From NCBI GenBank assembly GCA_014338405.1, contig JTDE01000304.1, positions 108,293-172,292 of the forward strand: a stretch of 64,000 nucleotides of DNA, written 5' to 3'. The translations under genes were made by a program, and so were the position numbers. Below, one piece after another: positions 1 through 12,600 of the stretch (positions are counted from its first letter, which is position 1; each line of letters starts with the position of its first letter). The stretch comes from Paragonimus skrjabini miyazakii (Eukaryota > Platyhelminthes > Trematoda > Plagiorchiida > Troglotrematidae). The notes beneath the pieces are model-generated. The model saw nothing but the letters and a program-made list of their open reading frames with translations, did not search any database and was not told where the DNA came from.

Positions 1-399
1 CTGTAAGAAACAGACCTTGGCTGATATTTAATGTTTTTTTAAATTTAACTGTCCTTCCAGTCTGAAACCAGAAAAGACTGACTCATTCGGGCATACAACT
101 TTAACGAGGTTGGCGAGCTGCGCACCTATAAGAAGCCAAATTTGTGATGACCACAAAAGGCACACGGAACGGATCGATCATGTATCCACCCCCGAGGCCG
201 ACGCCAAAACCCCGAACAGATGGCTATGGATGAGTCAGCCAGCTGCACAGTTGTGATGTTCCTTTTAGTCCAGCGTGATTAATGTCATCCAAACAAAGTT
301 GACCAACTGACAGCAGCATGGACTATACGATTGAAACGGGCGATATCTAACGTTTCAGGCATGCTGTTTCCGGAAGGTTCAGGGCGATGCGGGTTTCAT
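1..399. other. non-coding stretch, nothing recognised
   Basis: I see no coding frame, RNA gene or repeat in this edge of the window. It precedes the first PLE 3' fragment. Confidence 0.5.
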
Positions 400-748
400 T
401 TAAAAAACGATGAACAAAATAAAATGACATGAACAATGCTTGAAACATTGCGTTCCTTTCAGTAACTTCATCAGCGCAGAAAGGAGACGCATGTTGCGAT
501 GTGTTGACATTTCGTTTACTCTCATCAGTCGCAAGCGTAGAATATGCGATTTATGTATATGACACACAAATAAAGATAGCCAGAGTATGGACACGTATAC
601 AGTCAAATCACGTATTATGTCTTCAACACCATGACAATCCTATGGGTTATTTCAACGACTTTTGTGCACATAGCGCCAGCTGGTGAGCTCTGACCAACAT
701 GGCTTCGCTGAATGCCAGTAGCTTTGGATTCTGTTGACGTAACAATTT
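400..748 (-). mobile_element. 3' end of a Penelope-like element (C-terminal codons plus 3' UTR)
   Basis: Read on the minus strand, about 748 to 647 encodes the last residues of a PLE polyprotein. It includes LLRQQNPKLLAFSEAML and ends in a stop at 647. This is the tail that follows the GIY-YIG endonuclease in the other PLE copies here. Positions 646 down to about 473 are its 3' untranslated region. The block 473-748 is a near-identical inverted copy of 4542-4817. It is a separate 3' end from the different PLE tail at 1290, so at least two elements or partial tandem copies lie side by side. Confidence 0.75.
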
Positions 749-1075
749 TTTGATCGATCTATTTAGAACATTGATTTCCCTTAATCCATTTAGTCCAAAG
801 AGAGAGAAAACATATCGCGAGATGTCAACATTTCGATTTACTCTCATCAGTCGCCAACGTAAAATCAGCAATTTTTATACAAACTGCGTACAGCAACAAC
901 AATTGAACGAACCAACCACATAGTTCTGAACTTTCACGCTCTAATAGTTCAAAATTTAAAACACTGCGTTCCCTTGATCCAGTTCACCAGTAACCATAGC
1001 AGACATACGTCGCGAGATGTTAACATATCGTTTACTATCTTCAATCACGAACGTAAAACATTGGAATATATAGGA
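443..1075. repeat. three spaced copies of a ~110 bp unit in PLE 3' UTR
   Basis: Similar units start near 443, 762 and 960. Each begins with a variant of acattgcgttccctt. About 60 bases later each has a segment like gatgttgacatttcgtttac followed by a variant of tctcatcagtcgcaacgtaa. A further copy lies inverted near 4750-4830 in the 3' flank of the plus-strand PLE. The copies differ at many sites and are separated by unlike spacers, so this is an old, interspersed internal duplication. They lie downstream of PLE stop codons, which places them in the 3' UTR or in tandem element ends. Confidence 0.6.
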
Positions 1076-1289
1076 CATGCGGATAGCAACAACAATAGAA
1101 ACAATCAACGATTGGGTTTACACAAAACAAGGATGTTATCAGTTCCAGGGCAGAAAAACTGTGTGAGTCAACAATTTATGCATACACAGGACCGGAAGGC
1201 GAGTATTGATTAGCATAGCTTCGGAGAAGGCAAGAAACTTCGGATCGCGATTACGCAACACCAACGCTCAACGCAACAGCAAAGTTCAA

Positions 1290-3020
1290 TCAATTCCACG
1301 GCAAGATGATTGATTGCGTCGGCGCCTTGTGTGCATACAAAACTGGCCGGTGCTGTTTGACGAGCATTGCCTCGCTAACCGCTAACAGTTTCCGGTTGCG
1401 ATTATGTAACAATATCTTGAACGATTTAACAGGGTCAACTAGGTGACCGGTTGCTAAAATGTGTTTGACGATCGATGAAGCTGCGGCCTTCGAGCTTGTT
1501 ACCGTCAATAGGTCGTTTTTTGAAATTGCCGTTGATAACCACTTAGGAAAGTGCTCAGCCATACGTTGATGCAAACGCTGATCTGTCCTGCCTATGTAGA
1601 CGTCATTGCAACTGCAATTGAACTGGTAGATTACGTGGGAGACAGACTGATCGGTTGAGTGTGTATCGCCACTATGAAGAGACAAGCCCCTAGTGCTTAG
1701 CAGGATGCGTAGTTAGGCCGCTGGGTAGGTCCGTTGCAACGCCGATATCAATTTGTGACTAATGTTGTTAGTCAAGTGGTCACCTTTGAATTGAATTTGC
1801 AGAAATATGTTCTTATTCTGCGCACTGCGGCTTACCACTTTTAGTTCTTGCATCTTACTGTGGATATCCACGAACTTTTCAGGGCAGCCGTTATCCACCA
1901 GCGTTTTCCTAATAAACTCTTTTTCTTTCTCCAATCGATCTGCTGTGTAAATCATTCTGACTATGTGAAATAACGTTTTCACTAGCCCTCGTTTATAAGC
2001 AATAGGTGTGAAGCTGGAGAACTGCAAATATTGTCCACTCCAAGTTGGCTTGCGATAAACAGATCGTTGTAATGTACCATCTTGACGTCTGGTTATAAGA
2101 ATGTCTAAGAACGGCAAGCAATTATTAACTTCCACTTCATAAGATACAGAGAGGTTTGGGTGGAGGGAGTTCAAATGGTTATAAAATGGAGTAAAAGCAC
2201 ATTTATCAGCAAAAACTAAAATGTCGTCCAGGCATGACCCCTGAAATCCTTTTTTGAAATTGCTTTTCAAGCATTTCCAAAAATACATCCGCCAATATGG
2301 GGCCCAGTGGGCTACCCACGGCCACACCATCAATCTGTCTATAGTTGACATTTTCGAACTCAAACGAAATGTTTTCTGTACAAGCAAAAATGAGATCCTT
2401 AAGAAGATCTAATTGAATACCTACATTTACATTTTGACTAAAAATAAAATCACATAAAAATTCAACGGTTTCACGCAGCGGTACATTAGTAAGTAAAGAG
2501 TCTACGTCGACCGAGTACATCATCTGTTGACTTGCTAAATTGTTCTCCAATATTTCTGCTAGCTCAAAGGAACTACGGACACAATTGGGGGATAACAATT
2601 CACGAACGGGTGTAAGGATGTCCACCAACCATCGCGCCAGCTTGTGATATGCCAAGTTGTTCATGGATAATATCGGTCGTAGTGAGATACCCGTCTTATG
2701 GGTTTTTGGTAAACCTCTCATTCTCGGTGTCTGTGTGCCTGTTGGTTTCAGTTTCTTATAATGGACCTCAGAAATATATCCATGTAGCATCAATATTTTT
2801 AGTTTCCTTGATAGTTGCTTTTCAATCAGGAAATTGTTACTAGGTCTGGCATCCAATTGGAATTTCCGTGCATCAGAAAATACCACATTCATCTTGGCTA
2901 CATAGTCCTCTTTCTTCACTATGACGACGCCAGAGCCTTTGTCTGGCTTGACGAAGACTAGGCCAGTCATTTCTTTGAGCTCCTTGATAGCGATATATGT
3001 CTTTTCTCTGTTTTGATTAT
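1290..3020 (-). pseudogene. Penelope-like retroelement polyprotein: reverse transcriptase plus GIY-YIG endonuclease, frameshifted
   Basis: The reading runs from about 3020 to 1290 on the minus strand in three frames. The N-terminal RT part (to about 2206) has the finger segment GLVFVKPDKGSGVVIVKK, motif A SVDVDSLLTNVPL, and motif B GVAVGSPLGPILADVFL. A frameshift near 2230-2290 moves to a second frame with motif C as LDDILVFAD, the thumb and LPFLDILITRRQDG. After a stop at 1713 a third frame (1685-1290) carries the GIY-YIG nuclease, YQFNCSCNDVYIGRTDQRL, and the usual C-terminal tail ending LPWN. This RT-then-GIY-YIG order defines canonical PLEs. The RT catalytic motifs are nearly intact, so decay is by frameshift and moderately recent. 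It cannot make protein as it stands. Confidence 0.9.
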
Positions 3021-3103
3021 GTAGGTCAACCTGGTGACCTGTCATCATGAGACGTTTAGCAATCGATGATGCTGGGCTTCGAGTGACGGATTCACCGGTT
3101 TTA
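3021..3103 (-). repeat. displaced PLE C-terminal fragment fused in front of the RT
   Basis: On the minus strand this encodes ESVTRSPASSIAKRLMMTGH, which in other copies lies after GIY-YIG, near the protein's C-terminus. Here it sits 5' of the RT and reads in the same frame into it (junction near 3020). It is an inverted copy, over about 83 bases with few mismatches, of 4444-4525 in the plus-strand element. It therefore marks a chimeric junction between a 3' piece of one copy and the RT of another, as expected from partial tandem insertion or template jumping. Confidence 0.75.
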
Positions 3104-3142
3104 TACGAAAAACTAAGAAACGTAAGACTATTAAAAATAACA

Positions 3143-4641
3143 TACTGCTGGAAAAGCAAATAGCGAGGCAAATTCAGATTTTGCTGTTGCACGACCATAT
3201 ACCTGATAATCAATATAGGCACATGAAGCCAATCGGTACAGAAACACCACGAATGAGAGGTGCACCAAAAATGCACACGGATGGAGTTTCCCTGCGACCA
3301 GTTTCGTGTATGAACAATTCAGCATATCATAAGGTTGCTCGATGGCTGGTTGAGATTTTGGACCACATTCGCAAAATGTTATCCCCCATTGCCTAAATGA
3401 GTCTTTTGAACTAACAAAGACATTAGAATGCGTGCCGGTGAGTTCACAAGCTATGTATTTGATTGATGTTGATTCCCTTTTTACTAACGTTCCTCTTCAT
3501 GAGACAGTTGAGCTTATGTTTGATTTTATATCTAGCCAAAACTGTGATATAGGTATTCCACTTGAATATCTCATTTTACTGTGTGCAGAAAATATCAGGT
3601 TCACTTTTGAAGGGCTTTCTTATAGACAAGCAAACCGAGTGGCTATGGGTAGTCCGTTAGGCCCAACATCTGCCGACATCTTCTTGGGAATGATTGAACG
3701 GCAATTCTCTGACAATACTTCCAAAGCCTTATTGTACAAGCGGTATGTTGAAGATATTTTGATTTTTACGGATAATGAGCATTTTGATTTATTTTTTTAT
3801 TCTTCTCAATTTTATTCATCCAAACCTAGCATTGTCTCACGAAAAGGAATCAAACGACAGTTTAGCTTTCTTAGATGTACTCATCATTAGGCGTGGGGAT
3901 GGGACATTACAACGATTTGGACAATATCTTCGGTTCCCCAGCTTTGCCCCGACAGCATACAAGAAGGGTTTGATCAAAACTTTACGTCATAGGGCCAGGC
4001 CTATTTGCACCCCTGATGAGCTGTAGATGGAACAATAAATGCTGTGACAAACGTTGCTGGTGAATGCGCATCTTGAAAAGTTCATAGACATTCACAGCAT
4101 GATGAACAAATGCAATGAATCAGTGCAAGTAGCTCAGAAAAAGGATATCTTTTTATTTGTGCAATTTAAAGGCGTCCATCTGGCAAACGACATCAAACAC
4201 AAATTGCCGTGTGCTATATCCCGTACACATGCGGCTTCCCAATTACTCTTGGTTCAAACCAACAAAAGACCCGTTCTACACAATCGCGAACGCAGTCTGT
4301 CTGACCATTCTGTCTCTCACGTTGTGTATCAGTTCACTCACAGTTGCGGTGACGTTTACATAGGCAGAACAGACAGCCGGCTTTCTCAACGAGCAGCAGA
4401 ACACGTCCCAAACTGATTAAAGTAGCTTAGGACACAATAATCTTAAACCAGTAAATCCGTCACTCGAAGCCCAGCATCATCGATAGCAAGACATCTCATG
4501 ATGGCAGGTCACCAGGTTGACCTAAACAGATCAGTCGAAATATTGTTACGTCAACAGAATCCAAAGCTACTGGCATTCAGCGAAGCCATGTTGATCAGAG
4601 CTCACCAGCTGGCGCTATGTGCACAAAAGTCGTTGAAATAA
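3143..4641 (+). pseudogene. Penelope-like retroelement polyprotein, plus-strand copy, head-to-head with the minus copy
   Basis: Homology starts near 3143 (LLEKQIARQIQILLLHDH), matching the minus copy from its LIEKQLSRKLKILMLHG. The first frame stops at 3396. The next (3432-3890) carries motif A YLIDVDSLFTNVPL and motif B RVAMGSPLGPTSADIFLGM. Its motif C is RYVEDILIF, so a catalytic aspartate of YxDD is replaced by glutamate. A third frame (3775-4026) continues the connection region (LAFLDVLIIRRGDGTLQRFG). Positions 4054-4416 hold the GIY-YIG core CGDVYIGRTDSRLSQRAAEH, ending in a stop. The C-terminal tail resumes in another frame at about 4449-4641. The RT is dead from both the motif C change and the frameshifts. 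Confidence 0.88.
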
Positions 4642-4817
4642 CCCATAGGATTGTCATGGTGTTGAAGACATAATACGTGATTTGACTGTATACGTGTCCA
4701 TACTCTGGCTATCTCTATTTGTGTGTCATATTTATAAATCGCATATTTTACGCTTGCGACTGATAAGAGTAAACGAAATGTTAACATATCGCAACATATG
4801 TCTTCTTTCTGCACTGA
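4542..4817 (+). repeat. right arm of ~275 bp inverted repeat (left arm 473-748)
   Basis: The arm covers the last PLE codons (LLRQQNPKLLAFSEAMLIRA) and about 175 bases of 3' UTR. It matches the reverse complement of 473-748 at most positions, including the stretch ggattgtcatggtgttgaag. The arms enclose both head-to-head PLE bodies, so the whole 473-4817 block can fold on itself. Confidence 0.8.
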
Positions 4818-4841
4818 TGAACAATGCTGACAAACAATCAT

Positions 4842-7800
4842 TGATACGTTTTTCTTGTTTCTCGGAAATTGCTACCAAGTCAAATGTCAAATATTGTTAT
4901 GCGTTTCATCAACGAATCAGCTACATTTCTACCATCAGGATTTTATGTCTAATTCGGACATATTTTCATGTTATTCGAGTGATCTTATCATGTGACTCGA
5001 TGTTGATAAGTGAACCTCGGTGGAAAAAAATTCAAGATACCACTCATTGATTTAATTCTTCGTAAGCTTATTTGGAGGACAACAACACAAACTTTGGTTG
5101 GTTGAAAATAGGTCAGAAAGAAATGTTTTCCGACTTACTGAGCCTCGGCATTCCAAGACACGGAGAAGTGTGAGAAAGAGTTACTTTTCCGTGATCTTCT
5201 AAAACTCACTGCACAAAATAAAATGTTGTTTCTGTGTACCGCATAAAACGAACAAGGTTAAACCCAATATGAAATGACAATGTGATTCATTTGCCACACG
5301 AAGGTTACAGAGCTAACGTAACTCTCTGTTCTGCTGACCAGGCCTATTAAGAAAGGCGACATTTCATCTAAAATCACTTTTTGAGTTTGTGTCGTAACAC
5401 ATTTTTACAATCACCTCAAACAATATGTTTTCGGTCACCTGCTGCTGACCGAAATGTTTTTATGTTTTGCATCGTATATTCCGGTACCCAGAAGAAACGG
5501 AAAATTCTGTATAACGTGAACTATGATCAAACTAAGATTGTGAATCTAAGGTTTCAATTAGTAACGTGAATAGCCCACGTAAACATCTGGATTAAAAGGT
5601 TATTTGTTAAAAGTCCATACACCGTTGTGTTAAGCATACGAAATGACGATATTGTTCAAGTAACCAGCGTGATTTTGGTCGCTTGTTGTCAGACTAATCA
5701 CAGGACAATTTTGTGAATGTCACTGGTAAGCATTTCAGCCTAATTACTAACTTATAAGAGATACAATTGAGAAATAACTAGGCTCTAACTGGATAACAAC
5801 CAACGATCAATGTATTACGTCTTTGGACGGTGGGCGTTGCACCCTCTGAACTGACACGGGAAGACAGGAGCTCGGAATTATCACAGTTTCACCCAGTTAC
5901 CCACCCGTTTCATTGTTTACTAGGTGGTCCATCAGATGAGATGGGAGAACGGTTACTCTGGCAGGATTTCTCAGTCTGGTTATGCTGGAATCCATCAATG
6001 TTGTTGGTGATCCTTGAACTAAAACTAAACGATTATTTGAAAGAATCAATTGTTTGGAGAACGTCGCACAGATTTCACTCTGCATTTCGACTGAACTTGA
6101 ACCAGGGACAGAAATTCTGCTTTCATACGGAAATCTAGCAGAAGTCTTGCAAAATTTTCTAAACCACAGTTAGTTATGTACTATGTTCGCGCTGAATACG
6201 TGACAGTCGGTAAAAATGATCCTTAGTTAGGGTATCAGTGAAGAGACCGTATGGAACACAAAATATACATCCACTATAACTGCCCAGTATAAACCCAATT
6301 TCTTGAACAAATATAAGTTGGTTTCGTTCCAGCCAACCCAGGTATACAACTGTAGATTATCGTTTATTGTTTGAACGATTTTTAGCTTGCAATATGGCAG
6401 ATGTTGAAAAGTTATTTTTTACTGTCGATAAATTCAACCTGTTCGATACAAGTCCTGTTGCATGCCAACGTTTGTTCGATTTTGGTGAATGCCTCAATCA
6501 GGAATTATTCGACTAACCTTATACACACCACCTGACAAAATACCATATTCCAGTTGCTGTCTACAACCGGATAATAAAATTAACAGCGTGTTCAATAATG
6601 ATTTCTCCAGGCTGGTCAAATTTGACGAAGTATACCTCATCGATATTTTGTCTCACGTAATAGTGAGGCTCCGCGGTACCTTTCTGTTTTTATTCCCCGA
6701 TTCAGTCTTAAACGCGTCATTGACCGCAGTTCGTTACTCCTGAAAACCAACGTCTCTGTGTGATCCCGAAGGTACTGTATGAGGCAGATAACAGATGGTC
6801 AACTAATTTGAATTAAATTGTCAATACTGCGAGAACAGTCTTTACTTAACCTTTCTGTCGTTCACATTTCAAACGACTGTCTAATGAGTGTCAGTCGAAA
6901 TGGTGAACTCGATGGACTTATGTGGATTCAGGCAGACTGACATAGGCCATCACTGCGGCTAACTAAATGGTTGGTAGTCCATCTTTGTCAAGCGTCGTAT
7001 GAACGACACAGACAATGCCACGCGTTGAGCCAGGCTTCTTCATTAACTCAGGACGAGTAGATATTCAGTTCTTGTATGTGTGAATATGTACAGCCAGTCC
7101 GCAGGAAGGCAGTATACATTACATACAATTAATCCAAATAAACTGAGCCCTATAGGGTTTACGCACTTTTATACCAAGGAACCAAAAGGATTCCTTCAGT
7201 AACTAGCCGTCTGCTTCCGTTTAATTGCTCTTTGAAAAACATATAAACCAACTTAATGTTATTCAGGTTGCGTGTTGTTTGATTGGCATAATTGTATTTT
7301 CAACCGAAGCATTGAAATTGTAGGTCAACTTAACGCAGAGCAAACTAGAAGGCATCATTATTTTTACAACGACGAATAAAGTCGTCACGTTTCTTACTAT
7401 ACTGTTCCCTCATTCAGCCTTCCCACGGAACCAGTAGCTGATTCATACTACTGGGGAATGACTTGAGGATATTGGAAAATGTCAGGATATACGGACACTT
7501 TGGAAACAATATTTTACTGTGTTTATTGCGTACCGTTTACTGCACGGATGATGACGCATTTACAAAATTGGGGTCGCTTTGGCACAAGAATTTTCCCGCT
7601 CTCTTTTATGGACGGTTTGTCTGAACTGTCCAGTTGATAACAATCCCGTTTTTGGTGTGTTGTTCTTAGTTTTATCTTAGCAATAATGCGTTTTTATGAT
7701 CAGCCATTTCTCGTTGTGAACCGGAAAACTTAATCCAGAACACGTTTTAACGTTTATCAAGATGTCTGACTTGGCAATACTGTGATATAGTTTCTCCACT

Positions 7801-9617
7801 CGAATAACATTGTCAATATAATCAGAAAGATTATATTTAACATAATTTAGTCAAGAAATGCTGATGTTTAATTTTCGCTACTGATTATTCGCCATGAAAT
7901 CCTGTTTGGCAAACCGTCAATCTGTTCGCGTATCACCAAACTGGGGATGCATCAGATATCTTTAGACGAACAGATAACAGTAGCCTGAAAAAAGATATGC
8001 TCAAAAATAGAAAAAACACTTATTTCATGCTACCAGAACAACTGTAGATCGTTAGCCAAAGGATGTGCGTGAAATTTAGAATTTCGATGCATCCTTTCCA
8101 ATATCTAATCAGCAAGTGTGGTTAGTATACTTTATCTTACTAAAATCAGTTTCTATTCCAAATGAATAATCAGATACGGACCAGATACAAGTTTAGCAAG
8201 ATCAACTCAATTGAGATTATAAATGAGTTCAAATTGTCCGTGAACGAAGTAGTTGTCAACTGGATATCCCGCCCATTTTAAGTGACATGTAATTAAAAAC
8301 TTCGTTATTATAGTTTGGTGAGCGCACGATGCGAAGATATATTCGAAATAATCGAGAAATTCCGACAATCACTAAAACTAGAAAACGATCTTTCCATTAG
8401 TTGAACCGGTCATTTGGACATGAACAAGCAGGGAACAGTGTCGTTATCAATAAAGTTGTGTCACAGCAACAGCTGGTTTGTGTGTATGGCTTCTCGTACG
8501 ACGTTATGGGACTGAGATACAAGTAAGGTATTATGACAGGATGTTGAATGAAACATGTGCTTCATAAACTACTGACTGGCAGACACAAACTGTTGGACGT
8601 ATGCGTTTGAATCGGAAAGAGTTAAAAATCGGTTGATCTGTGTGTGGGGTCTATATTTCAAACGGGTCCGGAGTCTAGCTAGGCTGAATTGTTGCAAACG
8701 TTTTGTTAGCGTTTTCCTTGCAGCGCGGAAACACTCAGCCCCTCATACCGCAACCAACATTAATTAAATGATCCTACTTCACGTATTCTCCTTCCCGTCA
8801 ATTTAATAGGGCTGGGTGTACTTACCTAGTCTGGAAAATTCCGAGGCAGATATCACACGTTAGCAACAGAAATTGAAATTACCGACTTTGTATCTGATAT
8901 GTCATTTTAAGTCATGGCCTTACCACATCCAAATGCACCCATTGTTTCAAACGTGGTTTCACTATAAGTTGTTCAACGTGAACCAGTGTGGCAATGCTGC
9001 ATCATTCATCGTCTCATCGCAGTCTACTTTTCGTATTGCTTGTTTTCAGGTGATGCAACTGGGTTAATCGTGCCTTTTTTAACGCAAGTTACAACAACAA
9101 ATTCAGAGCGGTTTTCCTTCTTGCTGTTTGCAAAATTTATGAAGTTAACATGATAGGGATTATGTGCAAGTGTCGTTGTTAAGAATTCTAGGTATACTGA
9201 CCTTTAAGGTGGATTCACATAAGTTACCTGCTTTTGAAGTTGATCCACCAATTCTCTAAAAATGAACTGAAAGTTCATTGACTGTAACAAAATTCATTTA
9301 TCTAAGAAAATTTCAGCCTTTGAACGAGTTCGGATGTAAATAGCATGCGTCAGGTTTGGTGTCACGCTGATGGTCATTCAATCGGTTTTTTTATTAATCA
9401 ATAGCCCTGCCGTTGCAACAGATTGTCACCAAACAGTTTACTGAGGAATCCATTTTCAGCTAGTGAACGTATACCGTAAACACGGACTTATCTTGTGCGT
9501 CATCACTGTACGAACGTTTCGCAGCTGTGTGCCGTTATGGCTTCGATTTGTAGACGGAGATCGCGGTTAGTAACAAAGGACTAACGAAGGATTTATGCCT
9601 ACTTTCTAGATCCTGGA
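4842..9617. other. non-coding stretch without recognised gene
   Basis: Apart from the fading end of the PLE 3' flank (to about 5050), I see only short chance-length open frames with no motif, no splice context and no homology I recognise. No clear repeats were noted. Confidence 0.5.
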
Positions 9618-9652
9618 CCACTGCATATATATGTTTCATATATATGTAGTGG
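9618..9652. repeat. AT-rich near-perfect palindrome
   Basis: The arms CCACTGCATATATATG and CATATATATGTAGTGG are separated by three T. They pair at 15 of 16 positions and can form a 16-bp hairpin or cruciform. No gene adjoins it. Confidence 0.75.
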
Positions 9653-12600
9653 CCCTAGCATTGTGACCGCTGATGCAACCGCCGTGCCTGCTAACTCTAC
9701 TAATCATCTGTTTCTCTACAGTCGTCGAAACAGAACGCCAGGCGACATTCATACCTTTGGTGAGGTGATTTGCATGTCAAAATAACAGGCGATAAGGGCA
9801 AGTATACACCCTGACTAAGATTAGCATCTCATGTTTCTGTGTCTGTATTGGTTAGAAGAATGGACATGAAAAATTTTTAAGTTACGATCGTGTTTTACTT
9901 TTCATTGTGCAACATTTCACATGTCACTTAGAATGAATGTACTATTGCTGAGGAATATATTTTTTCGGAACTTTTCAGTGTCCGTGATGTATGCACAGCT
10001 GACCGCCTTTTCATCTCCAACGTATGCAGTTCTTGACTAACACACTGGTACTCCATTTAGAGTCTGATGCTGGTGGTATAACTGATAAGACGTTTTCACA
10101 CTGTGGCAAGTGTAGTTATGACGATCAAATTTAGGTGTTTGACAAATTCATATTGCCATGTTGAGGTTAGTGAACTGTAGGCAGAAATTATGAGAGAAAA
10201 CGCAAATTTGGAACATTATAGGAAGCTTCTAATATTCACTGGACTACTATGCTTCATACCAACAATAACATGTCCTGGAGACAAGCCCTAAATAGCCCAC
10301 ATTTCCCTTGAGGGATTGATATTTTCTGGTTCGAACGATAACATCGAACCTGTTTAGATACTTGGCAAAAACAAATCCGTTGATAGTGTGGATCAATTTA
10401 GAGCAACGCTAGTATGCTGGTAAAGCAACCATCATGCTTTGTTAAACAGCATATTCGTCCGGGAAGCCATTGCATTGATTCGAAATATGCATGTCGAAGA
10501 TCCATAGCAGGTCTACTATGTGCTTTGTCAACTCTGGTCGTATCAGCCGCCAGTCGCGCATATGTTACAATCATTTCTTGTAAAGTTAAATCTGGTGAAT
10601 GCTTTCATTTGTATAAAAAAGGGGTTAGTTTGTCGAACATAACCTAGGAAAGTGATAAACATATGAAAAAGTCTAACGTTGAAAAATGTGAATGAAACTA
10701 TTAAGCTAGATCAATGTCTTTCGCAGCTACCTCATCTGCGTTGCGTACAACTAGGTTTAGGCAGTGATAACAATTTCGGAAAACGACAAATCACATGACC
10801 ACTCGGTTGGTATGTGATTGTGCTACGCACTCGGGAAGTAGAAGAACTAGATGATCGAACTCTGTGTGGATGGAACAAGACTCGTTCGCTGAAGTGACCG
10901 CACTTTTGAGAGTGTGTACACATCTACCACAACCGGTCGCCTTTACAGATTGATAACTATTTTTTTAATGAGTTCATTTTTCGCTCGGTTCTTTGCGCCA
11001 CTGACCGATCACGGAGTATGCAATCAGCAACGAGAATTATCTACTTTCTTAAATGTATGAACTCATGCTGAAGGCGGCCACGGAAAATATATGCATGTAC
11101 CCATGAGGTGTTCTGAATTGTATGGTTTAGTGCTAATGCATCAGTGTGTGCCCAACTCGGCTCTTGTTCACGCCTTAGTAAAATAGCCCGGCTTGTGTTC
11201 GTCTAAGTCATGGCATTGTACAGCCCAAAGTTCAAAGTTACAGTCGTTCCAGTTTTGTACGATCTTTTTTGCACTAACTTATCTGTAATCCGCAGCATGA
11301 TACAGCCTTACCCTCTGGCTGTACACGACTTATATTTACCGGTCCTGATGAGATAATGGCACAGCATAGACGCTATGACTGGAATTTGGGACAACCGTTC
11401 TGCACACGATTATCCGAATACATTTTGGTTAGCCAAAAATTGAAAAAAGGCATTTGAAGGGAATTTGTCTCAAAGGATGTCGAATTTTCATTATTTAGTC
11501 GTTTTATCCTCAATGAAGATTACTGTGCCGACCAGTCTTCGTGTTTGCTTGCGCAGGGCGTCCACATAGGATTTACACATGTGTCTAGCCATCGAGCTAA
11601 GCCAAGTCAAGCTGAGCTGACTAGGTTTCGAGTAAAACGGTTGGGCCTAATAAGAAACGTTTGAATCCTGGCAATTCAACATGTCATGCTACTAACTTCT
11701 GTTTATCGAATAGAGAACTGGATGACGGTTCCAAGTGTGCTGACCAGCAGTCACTTCCATAGTAAAAGCTACTCTCGTGAGATCAACCTCAATTTACTGT
11801 TGCATAAAATGTTGCTATGCTGCACTAGCTTACAGAATACATGGAATTGTGATGCATCCTTATTCATGTGGTTTTTAATTTTTGGCTGCTCCCCGTCAAA
11901 TTTTACTTAGCATTTGTTTGTATGATTCCCTAGTCTATCATACGGATTGTCGTATTGAGTACTGACCTTTACAGATGCGATTCGGAGATAAAAAGATGTT
12001 ACACCAAAAAAACACCACATGATTCGCTTTTTCTCACTATTCCAGTCAGGCTCATTAGGTGAAAACCTCGATGATTTAAATACTTGGCTTCACGTATTTA
12101 TCAGTCCAATTGGACGTGTAATTGGCGGACCTTGTTTATGTAATTGCAAATCAAACTGATCAGTGTTAAGGTAACCATATGTGATGCATCTAGTTTACTG
12201 TCTATTGATTAGGAACCTAAAAGGAAGAACGGACGGGAGTTGTCTGGAACTTGATGGAATGTCTAACTTGTGCCTAATTGTGACGCCGTTTTCCATATCT
12301 CCCTCTACGCCAACTCCACAACGTACGCCGTGTTATACGTAGCAATTCTGTGGCAAGACAGTGAAAAGCTACATTCTTCTGCAACCTCTGTGGTAAAATT
12401 TATCCGGTTCCAGCCGTGTAAAGGACACTACACACCACAATGAACACAAAAATGTGGGCGTTTTTGGCCATCTATATATGTCTAACATTCAGGACAGACA
12501 CTAGAGTTTTCTACTGTACCTCTTAGTCTGAATGGTTCGGATAACACGGCGAAACGTTTGAATGAAGAGTTCAAACACTTTATCAAGACACAGTAGAAAC

